Source: JBGLNJ01 sp041300525
Lineage (GTDB): Bacteria; Chloroflexota; Anaerolineae; Fen-1058
Assembly (NCBI GenBank): GCA_041300525.1
Contig: JBGLNJ010000001.1
Location: 2,232,001 to 2,296,000 of the forward strand
DNA: 64,000 nt
Direction: 5' to 3'
The position numbers were made by a program, and so were the translations under genes. Below, piece by piece: positions 1 to 8,729 of the stretch (within the stretch, counting starts at the first letter, position 1; the number at the start of each line of letters is the position of its first letter). The notes beneath the pieces are model-generated. The model had not been told where the DNA came from and did not search any database. It was given only the letters and a program-made list of their open reading frames with translations.

Positions 1-1
1 G

Positions 2-865
2 ATGGCCGGGGTCAATAACGACAGCCTGGCGGAATTGCTGCTGGCGTTGATCCTCTGGCAGACGATAAATCTCAAATCCCAAATCTCGGCACAGCCCGCG
101 AGTACGCGAAATCTCAAATGGGTGGCGCTAGGTGTGACGCTGGGGCTGGGGCTGTGGACGAAAAGCACGGTGTACATTGCTGTGCCGCTGGTGGCGGTGG
201 CGATTGGGTTAGCCTATCGTTCCCAGCTCGTTCCGCGCAAGTGGACGTGGCTCATCCAGCGTAGCACCTTGGTCTTTGGCCCGGCGCTGATTCTGGGTTC
301 GCTCTGGTGGATTCGCAATATTTCCGTGTACGGCTGGCCGGATTTTCTCGTCTCAATCCGTCACGCAGCAGTCGTCGAGGGGCAGCCCACCTCGGCTGAC
401 TGGATTGCGCAGTACGGTTGGGGCTACCTGCTGCAACATTTTTTTGCCGTCACGTTCAATAGTTTTTGGGGCCAGTTCGGCTGGATGGGCGTGCCGATGC
501 CGCCGCGATATTACGCGGCTCTGGGCGCGCTCTCGCTGGTCGCGCTGGCAGGCTGCGTTTGGGCTGCCGCCCCCCGCCTGAAATCCATTCTTGCCGATGC
601 CCGAATACAATTCCTCGGCGCGTGGGTGCTTTTGACGGTGCTGGTCTATGTCTACTACAACACAGCTTTTGTCCAACACCAGGGCCGCTACCTGTTCCCG
701 GCGCTCATTCCCATCGGCCTGATGTTCACCGTCGGGCTGCGCCAGTGGAGTCGGCTTTTGCCGCGTGCCTGGCGCGACGCGGCGCTCGCGGTTCCGTTCG
801 CCGCGTTGGCCGCTCTCGACATGGTCGCGCTCTTCCGCATGATTGTGCCCACGTTGACGCGATGA
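2..865 (+). CDS. GT39-like membrane glycosyltransferase, C-terminal part (5' cut by window edge)
   Basis: Open from the window edge, so the N-terminus is missing and the first Met is probably internal. The 287 visible residues are almost all hydrophobic helices, as in the C-terminal half of ArnT/PMT-like (GT39) enzymes that move a sugar from a polyprenyl-phosphate donor at the membrane. The N-N-D-S-L motif near the start and the final stretch of helices fit this family. The stop overlaps the next start as ATGA, so the two glycosyltransferases are translationally coupled. A heptamer array (65-120) is translated in frame near the start. The exact substrate cannot be read from sequence. Confidence 0.7.
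   Translation: MAGVNNDSLAELLLALILWQTINLKSQISAQPASTRNLKWVALGVTLGLGLWTKSTVYIAVPLVAVAIGLAYRSQLVPRKWTWLIQRSTLVFGPALILGSLWWIRNISVYGWPDFLVSIRHAAVVEGQPTSADWIAQYGWGYLLQHFFAVTFNSFWGQFGWMGVPMPPRYYAALGALSLVALAGCVWAAAPRLKSILADARIQFLGAWVLLTVLVYVYYNTAFVQHQGRYLFPALIPIGLMFTVGLRQWSRLLPRAWRDAALAVPFAALAALDMVALFRMIVPTLTR
65..120. repeat. Heptamer array inside a gene (CAAATC-type units)
   Basis: Eight successive 7-nt units, among them ATAAATC, TCAAATC, CCAAATC and TCAAATG, interrupted by three diverged units. The array is translated in frame in the upstream glycosyltransferase. Member of the window-wide heptamer family. Confidence 0.6.
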
Positions 866-2823
866 ACACTCGTGACCAGAAAAGCGGGCCATACTTTCGC
901 TGGATCGTCCCCGCGCTTTTACTGTTTGTCGCCGTGGCGCTCCGGCTGTACCGGCTGGACGCCGTGCCGCCCGGCTTGCAGCACGATGAGGTCTTTCACG
1001 GTCACGATGCCGTGACGGTGCTGCTGGGTTACCACCCGATTTACTTTCCCTCGAACGCAGGCAACGAGCCGCTGTACATCTACCTCACCGCTGGAACGAT
1101 TGCGCTGTTCGGCCAGAACGCCTGGGGCATTCGGCTGGCGGCCGTCATCTGCGGGCTGGCGACGGTTGGGTTCACCGGGCTGTGGATTCGCCGCGCGCAC
1201 AACACGCGGACAGCCGTCATCGCCAGCGCGCTCATCGCCGTGACGTTCTGGCCGCTGTTCATGAGCCGCGCCGGATTGCGCAGCGCCGCGCTTCCGCCAC
1301 TGGCTGCGGCGACGGCATGGATGTTTTGGCGCGCGATGCAGGGTGCAAGATGCAAGATGCAAGATGCAGGATGCAAGATGCAGGTTGCAAGGTTCGTGCT
1401 GGCAGGCGTTTTGTTGGGCGTGACGTTGTACACTTATCCTGCGTCGCGTGTTTTGCCCATTGTCTACCTGCTGTTCGCCTTCTGCCTTTTCACGTTCTAC
1501 GCATCGCGCATCACGCAACACGCAGCACGCAGTACGCTCATCGGCCTCATAACATTCTTCATCGCCACCGGCCTCATCTTCCTTCCGCTGTACCTCTACC
1601 TTAGACAAGCCCCGGGAGCCGACGTGCGCTTGCAGCAACTCTTGGAGATCGGCGCGGTGTCGGCGTTGCAAAAAGGCAATGCCGGGCCGCTGCTCGCCAA
1701 CATCCGCGACACGCTGGGCATGTTTACTTTTCGCGGCGATCCGGTCTGGCGCTACAACATCGCCGGGCGGCCTGTGTTCGATCCGCTTGTGGGCGCGCTG
1801 TTTTATCTGGGGCTGATCGTCGCGCTGTGGCGAATTCGTCAGCCGCGTTACCTCTTTGCGTTGATCTGGCTGCCGGTGGGACTCTTGCCCAGCATCCTTT
1901 CCGATTCCGCGCCGTCATTCTTGCGCGCCAGCGCCTCGCTGCCGGTAACGTTTCTCTTTCCCGCGCTCGGCGCGGACTGGCTCATCGAACGCTTCAAGTG
2001 GAAACGGGCGCTGACTGCGGCCATCATCGGCGTGGTAGCGTTGAGCGGCGCGCTGTCTGTTCGCGATTACTTTGTCACGTGGCCCGCTCGACCAGAGGTG
2101 CGGGCCGTGTATCGCAGCGACCTGGCCGATGCGGCCGGCTGGCTCGACGCTCGTCCCGGCGATGAACCCGCCGTAATCGCTTCGACGAATCCGCACGACG
2201 TTGACCCGTTCCTGTTTGATTTTGAGCTGCGCCGGCCCAGGCCGATCAAATGGGTGGATCACACGTATGGGCTGATTTTCCCGCAAGAGCGCGCGCTGTA
2301 TATTTCGCCAGCCAACTCGCCACTCGCCCCCGAGCTGCGCGACTTGCTGGGCGGCGCGACGGTCAGCTCGCAAAATTCATTCGTCGCCTACGAGACAGAT
2401 GCGCCGCGCATCGCGCCGCAAGTCGTGCTGACCACGCCGGCGCGATTTGGGGATCACCTCGACCTGATCGGCTACCAGTCACCCGCGTCGGTGAAGCGGG
2501 GCGAGTGGGCGCGCGTGTGGACGTACTGGCGCGTCATAGATGACACGCGCGGCGAGCAGTGGCCGATGGCCGTGTTCGCGCACTTGCTCGACGCGCAAGG
2601 ACAATTCGTCGCCGGGCGCGACTTGCTCGCCGTGCCGACGGCAGGTTGGAGTACAGGCAATGTGTGGGCACAGTTCCAGGATGTCCCCGTGCCGCCTGAC
2701 ACATCGCCGGGTGTGTACTCGGTCGAGATCGGCGTGTACACTCGCGCCGCGCAGAGCGTGCAGCGGTGGCGGCTGCCGGACGGCTCCGACCGGTGGCTGC
2801 TCCCGCCTATCGAAATCAAATAG
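862..2823 (+). CDS. GT39-family membrane glycosyltransferase with C-terminal soluble domain
   Basis: 653 residues. The N-terminal part carries about ten membrane helices, and the first periplasmic loop has the acidic pair typical of GT39 enzymes (H-D-E, Asp42-Glu43). From about residue 420 to the end the chain is soluble and beta-rich, as in many Chloroflexota paralogues. It probably transfers a sugar from a lipid-phosphate carrier at the outer face of the membrane. The ATG at 862 overlaps the upstream stop. Two heptamer arrays are translated in frame as odd inserts at residues 159-177 (Cys/Lys/Met/Gln-rich) and 213-226, which look foreign to the membrane fold. Product class is fairly sure; substrate unknown. 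Confidence 0.75.
   Translation: MNTRDQKSGPYFRWIVPALLLFVAVALRLYRLDAVPPGLQHDEVFHGHDAVTVLLGYHPIYFPSNAGNEPLYIYLTAGTIALFGQNAWGIRLAAVICGLATVGFTGLWIRRAHNTRTAVIASALIAVTFWPLFMSRAGLRSAALPPLAAATAWMFWRAMQGARCKMQDAGCKMQVARFVLAGVLLGVTLYTYPASRVLPIVYLLFAFCLFTFYASRITQHAARSTLIGLITFFIATGLIFLPLYLYLRQAPGADVRLQQLLEIGAVSALQKGNAGPLLANIRDTLGMFTFRGDPVWRYNIAGRPVFDPLVGALFYLGLIVALWRIRQPRYLFALIWLPVGLLPSILSDSAPSFLRASASLPVTFLFPALGADWLIERFKWKRALTAAIIGVVALSGALSVRDYFVTWPARPEVRAVYRSDLADAAGWLDARPGDEPAVIASTNPHDVDPFLFDFELRRPRPIKWVDHTYGLIFPQERALYISPANSPLAPELRDLLGGATVSSQNSFVAYETDAPRIAPQVVLTTPARFGDHLDLIGYQSPASVKRGEWARVWTYWRVIDDTRGEQWPMAVFAHLLDAQGQFVAGRDLLAVPTAGWSTGNVWAQFQDVPVPPDTSPGVYSVEIGVYTRAAQSVQRWRLPDGSDRWLLPPIEIK
1337..1392. repeat. 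Heptamer array TGCAAGA, eight units
   Basis: Eight contiguous heptamers with consensus TGCARGR (TGCAGGG, three TGCAAGA, TGCAGGA, TGCAAGA, TGCAGGT, TGCAAGG). They lie inside the glycosyltransferase reading frame without a stop. Related arrays occur at 6785, 29156, 51715 and 58387. Confidence 0.85.
1498..1539. repeat. Heptamer array CACGCAG, six units
   Basis: Six contiguous heptamers (TACGCAT, CGCGCAT, CACGCAA, CACGCAG, CACGCAG, TACGCTC), the second array within the same glycosyltransferase gene and also translated in frame. Confidence 0.8.
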
Positions 2824-2854
2824 CGGTGGCATCCTCATGCCACAGGAGGACACA

Positions 2855-3247
2855 ATGGCAGAACTTGCCGCGGGATTGGTTGGCGAAGCGACGCTCGTCG
2901 TCGAAGAAAAACACACCGCGCGTCACCTGGGCAGCGGCGGCGTCAACGTGCTGGCGACGCCGATCATGATCGCGCTGATGGAAGAAGCGAGCCGCAACGC
3001 CGTCGAGCCATTGCTCGAAGTGGGGCAGCTCACCGTCGGTGCATCGCTGGATGTGAAACACCTCGCGCCGACGCCGATGGGGATGCAGGTCACAGCGCGC
3101 GCGGAATTGCTGGCTGTGGACGGGCGGATGCTGACGTTTCACGTGGAGGCGCACGATGAGCGCGAACAGGTAGGCGAAGGCACGCACGTCCGCGCCGTCA
3201 TCGTCCTTGAAAAATTCCTCGCCCGCGTGAAAGCCAAAGCACAATGA
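2855..3247 (+). CDS. FlK-like acyl-CoA thioesterase (hotdog fold)
   Basis: 130 residues, the usual length of fluoroacetyl-CoA thioesterase-like hotdog proteins. Thr35, Glu43 and His69 reproduce exactly the spacing of the FlK catalytic triad (Thr42, Glu50, His76), with a conserved Asn31 before the Thr. The family hydrolyses small acyl-CoA thioesters; real members outside Streptomyces cattleya are mostly of unknown substrate, so fluoroacetyl-CoA should not be assumed. ATG 2855 follows an AGGAGGA ribosome site. The stop overlaps the next start as ATGA. It sits between two glycosyltransferase genes, which gives no metabolic clue. Confidence 0.8.
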   Translation: MAELAAGLVGEATLVVEEKHTARHLGSGGVNVLATPIMIALMEEASRNAVEPLLEVGQLTVGASLDVKHLAPTPMGMQVTARAELLAVDGRMLTFHVEAHDEREQVGEGTHVRAVIVLEKFLARVKAKAQ

Positions 3248-4436
3248 TTGGCCCTCATCCCGCGCAACTCGTTGCGACGCCCTTCTCCCTGCGAGGGGGA
3301 AGGGTGATTGTCTTGGTTGGGCTGTGCCTGCTGGCGTTTGGCTTGCGCGTCGCCCGGCTCGATTTTCACCCCATCTGGTTTGACGAAGACCTGGCTTACC
3401 AGCGCGCCACGGCCTCGCTTGGCGTCTCGCTTGCCAGCATGGCCGGTTCGCCGCTGTATTACGTCCTGCTGCGCGGCTGGGTGGAACTGACCGGTGTCTC
3501 GCTGTTCGCGCTGCGTTACTTTTCTACATCTACTACTCGCAAGAGGCGCGCACCTATACGCTCACGCTCGTGTTGATGCTCGTCTCGATGAGTGCATTTC
3601 TGCGTTGGCTCGACCGGCGTGAGGGATGGGCGCTGGCGACCTGCTGCCTGGCTAACTTGGTTTGCCTGTACACGCATTACGTGGCGGCGCTGGTCATCCT
3701 CGCGCAAGGCATCCTGCTGTTGCTTATCCGACCGATACGGTGGAAAGACATCATCGCTTTCGCGGTTGCCCATGCCGGCGCAGGATTGGCGTTCTTGCCG
3801 TGGCTGTGGCGCGTGTGGAAAATGTTGCCGCGCGTCGTGGCTCCGCCCGATAGCGCCACGCTGGATGCGTGGTCCGTCCTGGCGCGCACGTGGACCGAAT
3901 TTAGTGTCGGTCGGACACTTGCGCCGCCGCTTTCGCTCTACCTGGCGATGCTGCCGCTGTTCCTGGCATTGGCCGGGCTGCTCTCGCTCTTTGATACAAG
4001 AGAATCTCGGCCGAGCCGTCGTTCTCGCAGGCAATCCAAGGTAGGGCAAGATGGCATCTTGCCCTACAAAATATTCACTCGGGTGGTGATCCTGGTCTGG
4101 CTGATTGTGCCCATCGTCGGGTCGTTGCTGGTGCCGCGCGCGAGCGTGCGCTTTTCGCCCAAGTACCTCATCGCCATCACGCCAGTGTATTACACGCTCA
4201 TCGTCTTGGGGTTGGCCGCGCTGCGAAAAGAGTCCAAGGCGCTGTTCTGGGCGTGTGTGATCGCGCTGATAGCGATCAACTTGTACTCGATGGCAGATTA
4301 TCATCTTCGCCCGCATGACAAGTTGGCCCAATCGCCGGCTTTTTTCGCCTGTGCGAGGGCAGAAAGGAGGCGAGAACCGAACCTCATCCTCGTCTCCCGC
4401 TCGCAACTTTACGATCACAATATCCAACAGGAATAA
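3244..4436 (+). pseudogene. GT39 membrane glycosyltransferase broken by an internal deletion
   Basis: The first frame (3244-3576) encodes the N-terminus with the family Asp-Glu pair (W-F-D-E-D) and runs to A-L-R-Y-F. The other frame resumes at once with the family hallmark Y-Y-S-Q-E-A-R-T-Y and continues to 4436 with further membrane helices. In intact relatives about 60 residues normally separate these two points, so an out-of-frame deletion near 3522 explains the break better than a one-base error. The first 20 residues are encoded by a CCCTTCTCCC-type palindromic repeat, a second palindrome sits at 4041, and the C-terminus also looks unnatural. Probably non-functional. Confidence 0.7.
4041..4067. 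repeat. Perfect 13-bp inverted repeat (GTAGGGCAAGATG)
   Basis: Arms GTAGGGCAAGATG (4041-4053) and its exact complement (4055-4067) separated by one base, inserted in the glycosyltransferase frame. A half copy of the same word occurs at 50842 in another membrane protein. Confidence 0.9.
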
Positions 4437-4451
4437 AAAAGGAGATTCGAA

Positions 4452-5069
4452 ATGACCCGCAAATTGCTCATCGTCGCATTTGTCCTCGCCATCGCGCTGA
4501 CGATTTTCGCCGCGCATCACCAATTGACCAACGCCGCGCCGAACATGGCCCCACCGCCCAAGCATGCGCCGCCGATTGAACAGTACCCTGCACATCTAAA
4601 TCCTCAGACGACGGTACCACCAGGGCCAACCTGGCATATCGTCGCTGGTGGTGGAGGCAAAGAGGCCAATCTGAGCGATATCAGCATGGTCTCGCCGACT
4701 GAAGGCTGGGCAGTCGGCACGACAGGCCCATCCAGCTATGGTGTGGTCATGCACTATACCAATTCAACGTGGAGCCGCGTAGCAGTTCCCACGGGAACCT
4801 ATGAACTGAACGCGGTCTCCATGATCAGCCCGACCGAGGGGTGGGCGGCCGGTTACGAGGCAAGTTGTTGGTCGGGATCATGTGATCAAGGGCTTTTGAT
4901 GCACTACACTGCCAGTGCAGGTTGGCAAAAAGTTGCTCTCCCTACCAGGCCCGACGGCAACTATTGGACCCAACTCTATGCAATTGACATTAAAGGGACG
5001 AGTGGGTGGATAGGGGTTTCTTGGCCTTCTCCTGACTTGAACCGCACACCGGTTTCCGCGCATTCCTGA
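4452..5069 (+). pseudogene. Secreted BNR/Ycf48-like repeat protein, 3' truncated
   Basis: Starts with a clear signal peptide, then shows two copies of a motif like S-M-V-S-P-T-E-G-W-A-V-G (residues about 78 and 120), typical of extracellular BNR/Ycf48-type propeller proteins. AAGGAG lies seven bases before ATG 4452. Propeller proteins of this kind usually have six or more blades, but homology stops near 5030, where the sequence changes into the tail of a metallophosphoesterase in another frame. The last dozen codons are therefore out-of-frame phosphoesterase sequence. Likely a truncated gene created by a deletion joining two unrelated genes. Confidence 0.6.
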
Positions 5070-5218
5070 ACCTGATGCGCATCTTCCGTCCGCATTACCT
5101 TCTGCACGGTCACCGGCACAAGAATTATGCCCCAGGGCCAACCGAGACGCGCTTTGGCGCGACGAGGGTGATTAACGTTGACCCGTATCGGGTGTTGGAA
5201 ATAGAGGTGAGCCGATAG
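5036..5218 (+). pseudogene. Metallophosphoesterase, C-terminal remnant
   Basis: Reading from 5036, a frame without start codon encodes P-H-T-G-F-R-A-F-L, then R-P-H-Y-L-L-H-G-H-R-H and ends in a V-I-N-V-D-P-Y-R-V-L-E-I-E strand. The G-H-x-H metal-binding motif followed by this final strand is the C-terminus of calcineurin-like phosphoesterases. Only about 60 of the usual 230 or more residues remain and the frame is blocked upstream at 5033. It is the right half of the chimera with the BNR protein and would not be active. Confidence 0.7.
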
Positions 5219-5220
5219 AC

Positions 5221-6165
5221 ATGTCAAACGAATATCGTCACGACTCGGACTATGACACCGCTCGCGCCAAAGCGTTATTCAACTCTGTTCTGGCGCGGCT
5301 GGCCGGGCGACCGAATCGCCTCTTGTCGTTCGACCAGGTCAAAGAAAAGTTGCACCTGCGCGGGTCAGTCTATTGTGGCCTTCAGACGGTGCCCGTCAAG
5401 AACATCATCGGCAGTGTAGATCGTTACCGCGATTTCGATCGCGCGTTCGTGCCTGCGCAACCTTTTACCAGCGAGCGGTGGAAGGCGATCAACCGCGCGT
5501 TCTACCGCGACGAAGCATTGCCGCCGATCAAACTCTACCAGGTAGGCGAGGCCTACTTTGTGTTGGATGGACACCACCGAGTCTCGGTCGCGCGCGAGCA
5601 CGGCGGTGAGTTCATTGATGCGGAGGTGGTCAAAGTCCAATCGCGCGTGCCGCTCACGCCGGACGTGGACGCGCGCGACCTGGAAATCTTGGGCGAATAC
5701 GATGCGTTCCTGGATCGCACGCAACTCGACCGGTTGCGGCCAGAGCAGAATATCCGCTTCACCATCGCGGGCTGCTATGGGCGCTTGATCGAGCATATCG
5801 CCGTCCACCGCTACTTTATGGGGATGGACGAGCAGCGCGAGGTGGGCGAGGCCAAGGCCGTGATGCACTGGTACGACACAGTGTATCTGCCCATCGTCGA
5901 GGTCATCCGCGAGCAGAGCATATTGGCCGATTTCCCCGGGCGCACCGAGTCCGATCTGTACTTGTGGTTGATGGATCACATGCACTATTTGCGCGAGTCG
6001 CAGGGTGAGGTGGACACGACGGAAGCTGCGCAAGAATTTGCGGAAGAGTTTAGCGAGCGGCCTCTGAACAAGTTGTTGCGCAGCGTGGCCCACGCGATTG
6101 ACGCCATCGGCGAGGCCGAAGGGGCGCTGCCAGGGCTGGCGGCAGGTCCCAAGCTGGGGGAATAG
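5221..6165 (+). CDS. ParB-like / DUF4032 domain protein
   Basis: 314 residues. The middle carries a ParB/sulfiredoxin-type motif (V-L-D-G-H-H-R-V-S-V-A, residues 114-124) preceded by P-P-I-K-L-Y, the nucleotide-binding signature of the ParB fold. The C-terminal half contains a conserved block with R-L-I-E-H-I-A-V-H-R-Y and L-Y-L-W-L-M-D-H that I associate with DUF4032 proteins. No helix-turn-helix is obvious, so this is unlikely to be a chromosome-partitioning ParB; a nucleotide-hydrolysing or regulatory role is possible but unproven. It starts two bases after the metallophosphoesterase remnant and is followed by a heptamer array and the LOG gene. Confidence 0.65.
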   Translation: MSNEYRHDSDYDTARAKALFNSVLARLAGRPNRLLSFDQVKEKLHLRGSVYCGLQTVPVKNIIGSVDRYRDFDRAFVPAQPFTSERWKAINRAFYRDEALPPIKLYQVGEAYFVLDGHHRVSVAREHGGEFIDAEVVKVQSRVPLTPDVDARDLEILGEYDAFLDRTQLDRLRPEQNIRFTIAGCYGRLIEHIAVHRYFMGMDEQREVGEAKAVMHWYDTVYLPIVEVIREQSILADFPGRTESDLYLWLMDHMHYLRESQGEVDTTEAAQEFAEEFSERPLNKLLRSVAHAIDAIGEAEGALPGLAAGPKLGE

Positions 6166-6170
6166 TTTCG

Positions 6171-6220
6171 CGCTGACTGCTGACGGCAGGCAATGTGTCT
6201 TGGAGATCGCCAGTCAGCGG
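6171..6220. repeat. Heptamer array with inverted ends between genes
   Basis: Units GCTGACT, GCTGACG, GCAGGCA and others end in the reverse complement CAGTCAGCG, so CGCTGACTG (6171-6179) can pair with 6211-6219. It fills most of the spacer between the ParB-like and LOG genes. Confidence 0.65.
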
Positions 6221-6249
6221 GCGGTGGTGAGTAATAGGGAGAGAAAGCA

Positions 6250-6876
6250 ATGCCAATCGTGACGGTCTTTGGCGGCAATGCGGTCGAAACGGGCGACGCC
6301 GGATACCAGGAAGCCTACGAGTTGGGGCGGCTGTTGGGGCAGGCCGGGTTCACCGTTGCCACGGGCGGCTATTATGGCACGATGGAGGCGACGAGTCGCG
6401 GCGCGAAGGAAGCCGACGCGCGCACGCGCGCGCGCGTTATCGGCGTGACGACCGCGCGTTTTGACGACCGGCTGGGGCCGAACCAGTGGGTGGACGAGGA
6501 AGTCAAATTCCCGACGCTGTTCCAACGCCTGCACTACCTGGTGACGTTCTCCGATGCGCTCGTGGCGCTGCGGGGCGGCGTAGGGACGCTGTCCGAAGTC
6601 GCGCTTTCGTGGAGCCTGATCCAGGCGGGCGAGATGTCGTGCAAGCCGCTGGTGCTCGTCGGCCCGCACTGGCGGCAGATCCTGGAGACTTTTCATCGCG
6701 AGTCCACCGTCAAAGAGCGCAACTGGGCGCAGCTCAGTTTTGCGGCGAGTGTTGCGGATGTCATCCCGTTGCTCAGTTCGCAAGTCGCAAGTAACACGTC
6801 GCAAGACGCAGGCTGCAAGACGCAGTTCACGCAGCACGGAATAAGCACACAGTACATTCAAGGAGGACCCTTATGA
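6250..6876 (+). CDS. LOG family (TIGR00725-like) Rossmann protein
   Basis: 208 residues. The glycine-rich G-G-V-G-T-L-S-E motif at 109-116 and G-T-M-E-A-T-S-R-G-A at 43-52 are the nucleotide-binding and catalytic signatures of LOG / lysine-decarboxylase-like proteins, which often act as phosphoribohydrolases on nucleoside monophosphates. AGGGAGAG precedes ATG 6250. From about residue 179 the sequence is translated heptamer array (S-S-Q-V-A-S-N-T...), so the natural C-terminus seems to have been extended by the repeat. The stop overlaps the proS start (ATGA), and the proS ribosome site lies in the last codons, so the two are coupled. Confidence 0.75.
   Translation: MPIVTVFGGNAVETGDAGYQEAYELGRLLGQAGFTVATGGYYGTMEATSRGAKEADARTRARVIGVTTARFDDRLGPNQWVDEEVKFPTLFQRLHYLVTFSDALVALRGGVGTLSEVALSWSLIQAGEMSCKPLVLVGPHWRQILETFHRESTVKERNWAQLSFAASVADVIPLLSSQVASNTSQDAGCKTQFTQHGISTQYIQGGPL
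6785..6840. repeat. Heptamer array CGCAAGA / CGCAGGC
   Basis: Eight 7-nt units in register (TCGCAAG, TAACACG, TCGCAAG, ACGCAGG, CTGCAAG, ACGCAGT, TCACGCA, GCACGGA). They encode the foreign-looking tail of the LOG protein and end just before the proS ribosome binding site. Confidence 0.75.
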
Positions 6877-8672
6877 GCGGAAATCTTGCCAGTGGGCAAC
6901 GTATGTCGCAACTCTTCGGCCAAACGCTGCGCGAAGCGCCGTCGGAAGCCGAGGTGATTTCGCATCAACTCTTGCTGCGCGCCGGGTTCATCCGGCAGCT
7001 CGCAGCGGGCGTGTTCACGTACCTGCCGCTCGCCTGGCGGTCGCTCCGCAAGATCGAAGACATCTTGCGCGAAGAGATTGACGCCATCGGCGGGCAAGAG
7101 TTAAAGATGCCGGTGGTGCATCCGGCTGACCTGTGGCAAGAGACAGGCCGCTGGTACGAGATCGGCCCGGAAATGGCGCGGTTAAAAGATCGGCAGGGGC
7201 GCGACATGGCGCTGGCGATGACTCACGAAGAAGTCGTGACGGACCTGGCTCGCCGTGACATTCGCTCCTACAAGCAACTGCCGCTGTTGATTTATCACAT
7301 CCAGACCAAATTCCGCGACGACCCACGCCCGCGCGCCGGACTGGTGCGCGTCCGCGAATTTGACATGAAGGATAGTTACAGCCTCGACCGGGATGAAGCC
7401 GGACTGGATCAGCAGTACCGCGCTCACTACCAGGCGTATTTCAACATCTTTAGCCGCTGTGCGTTGCCCACCATCGCCGTCGGCTCCGACGTGGGCATGA
7501 TGGGCGGCAAGTTAGCCCACGAGTATATGTACCTCACGCCCATCGGCGAAGACACGCTGACGCTGTGCGACTCGCCAGCGTGCGGCTATTCGGCCAATCG
7601 GCAGATTGCGCGCTTCCGCAAGCCACCTGCGCCGCAAGAAGATGCGCAGCCCATCGAAAAAGTCGCCACGCCCGACACCAAGACGATTGACGCGCTGGCG
7701 GCGCTCTTGAACATTCCCAAGTCCAAGACTGCCAAAGCCGTATTCCTGGTCGCTAGTACCTCTCAAGATGGCAAAGACATAGAACGATTCGTCTTTGCCG
7801 TCATTCGCGGCGACATGGAAGTGAACGAGACCAAACTCGCCAACGCGGTCAAAGCCAGCGAGATCCGCCCCGCGACGGAAGACGAGATTCGCGCGGTGGG
7901 CGCAGAGCCGGGGTACGGCTCGCCCATTGGCATACATGACGCTATCATCGTGGCCGATGAAGCCGTTGCCTCATCACCCAACCTGGTGGCGGGCGCGAAC
8001 GAGCCGGGGTTCCATCTGCTCAACGTCAACCTGGGACGCGATTACAAGGCCGACATTGTGACGGACATTGCCGCCGCGTGTGAAGGCGACGGTTGCCCGC
8101 AGTGCGGCAAGCCGTTGCGCGCATCGCGCGGCGTCGAGGTCGGCAACATTTTCAAGCTGGGCACGCGCTACAGCGAGGCGATGGGCGCGACGTTCCTTGA
8201 CGAGGACGGCAAGGCGCAGCCCATCGTCATGGGTTCGTATGGCATTGGCCTGGGACGGCTGCTGGCGTGCGTGGCCGAGGAATATCACGACGACAAGGGT
8301 TTGATGTGGCCTGTCACGGTCGCGCCGTATCACGTCTCGCTCGTGTGGCTGTCGAGCAACTCTGCCGAGACGCAAGCCGCCGCCGAGCGCATCTACCAGT
8401 CGCTTCGCGAGAGTGGCGTCGAGGTGTTGTTCGACGACCGCAAGGCTACGCCCGGCGTCAAGTTCGCGGACGCCGACCTGATCGGCTTGCCGTTGCGCGT
8501 CACCGTGGCGGATCGGTCACTGGCGCAGGGCGGCGTCGAACTCAAGCGGCGCGACCGCGCGGAAAAGGCCATCGTGCCTGAAGGTGACTTGCTTGCCGTC
8601 GTCCATGCTGAGTTGCAAAGCCTGCACGATGACATCGCACGGCGAGTCGTGCCAGTCACGTTCCCGGCGTAA
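6873..8672 (+). CDS. proS: Prolyl-tRNA synthetase, bacterial type with editing domain
   Basis: 599 residues, close to the roughly 570 of bacterial-type ProRS. Class II motif 2 appears around V-R-V-R-E-F-D-M-K-D-S-Y and motif 3 as G-S-Y-G-I-G-L-G-R. Between them lies the INS editing domain (about residues 220-410) that hydrolyses mischarged Ala-tRNAPro, with the S-K-T-A-K-A segment and the G-S-P-I-G-I loop. The C-terminal anticodon-binding domain is complete. AAGGAGGA precedes ATG 6873. A second, differently built ProRS lies 1.6 kb downstream, so the cell carries two enzymes for one amino acid. Confidence 0.95.
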   Translation: MSGNLASGQRMSQLFGQTLREAPSEAEVISHQLLLRAGFIRQLAAGVFTYLPLAWRSLRKIEDILREEIDAIGGQELKMPVVHPADLWQETGRWYEIGPEMARLKDRQGRDMALAMTHEEVVTDLARRDIRSYKQLPLLIYHIQTKFRDDPRPRAGLVRVREFDMKDSYSLDRDEAGLDQQYRAHYQAYFNIFSRCALPTIAVGSDVGMMGGKLAHEYMYLTPIGEDTLTLCDSPACGYSANRQIARFRKPPAPQEDAQPIEKVATPDTKTIDALAALLNIPKSKTAKAVFLVASTSQDGKDIERFVFAVIRGDMEVNETKLANAVKASEIRPATEDEIRAVGAEPGYGSPIGIHDAIIVADEAVASSPNLVAGANEPGFHLLNVNLGRDYKADIVTDIAAACEGDGCPQCGKPLRASRGVEVGNIFKLGTRYSEAMGATFLDEDGKAQPIVMGSYGIGLGRLLACVAEEYHDDKGLMWPVTVAPYHVSLVWLSSNSAETQAAAERIYQSLRESGVEVLFDDRKATPGVKFADADLIGLPLRVTVADRSLAQGGVELKRRDRAEKAIVPEGDLLAVVHAELQSLHDDIARRVVPVTFPA

Positions 8673-8729
8673 TGATACCTTGGCGTTGTGAAGCGTGGTA
8701 GAATAGTGATGAGGGTGGAGATGCTCAAG

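Noticed and set aside
1337..1392. CRISPR array
   Set aside because: Units are seven bases without spacers, and no cas genes are present anywhere in the window.
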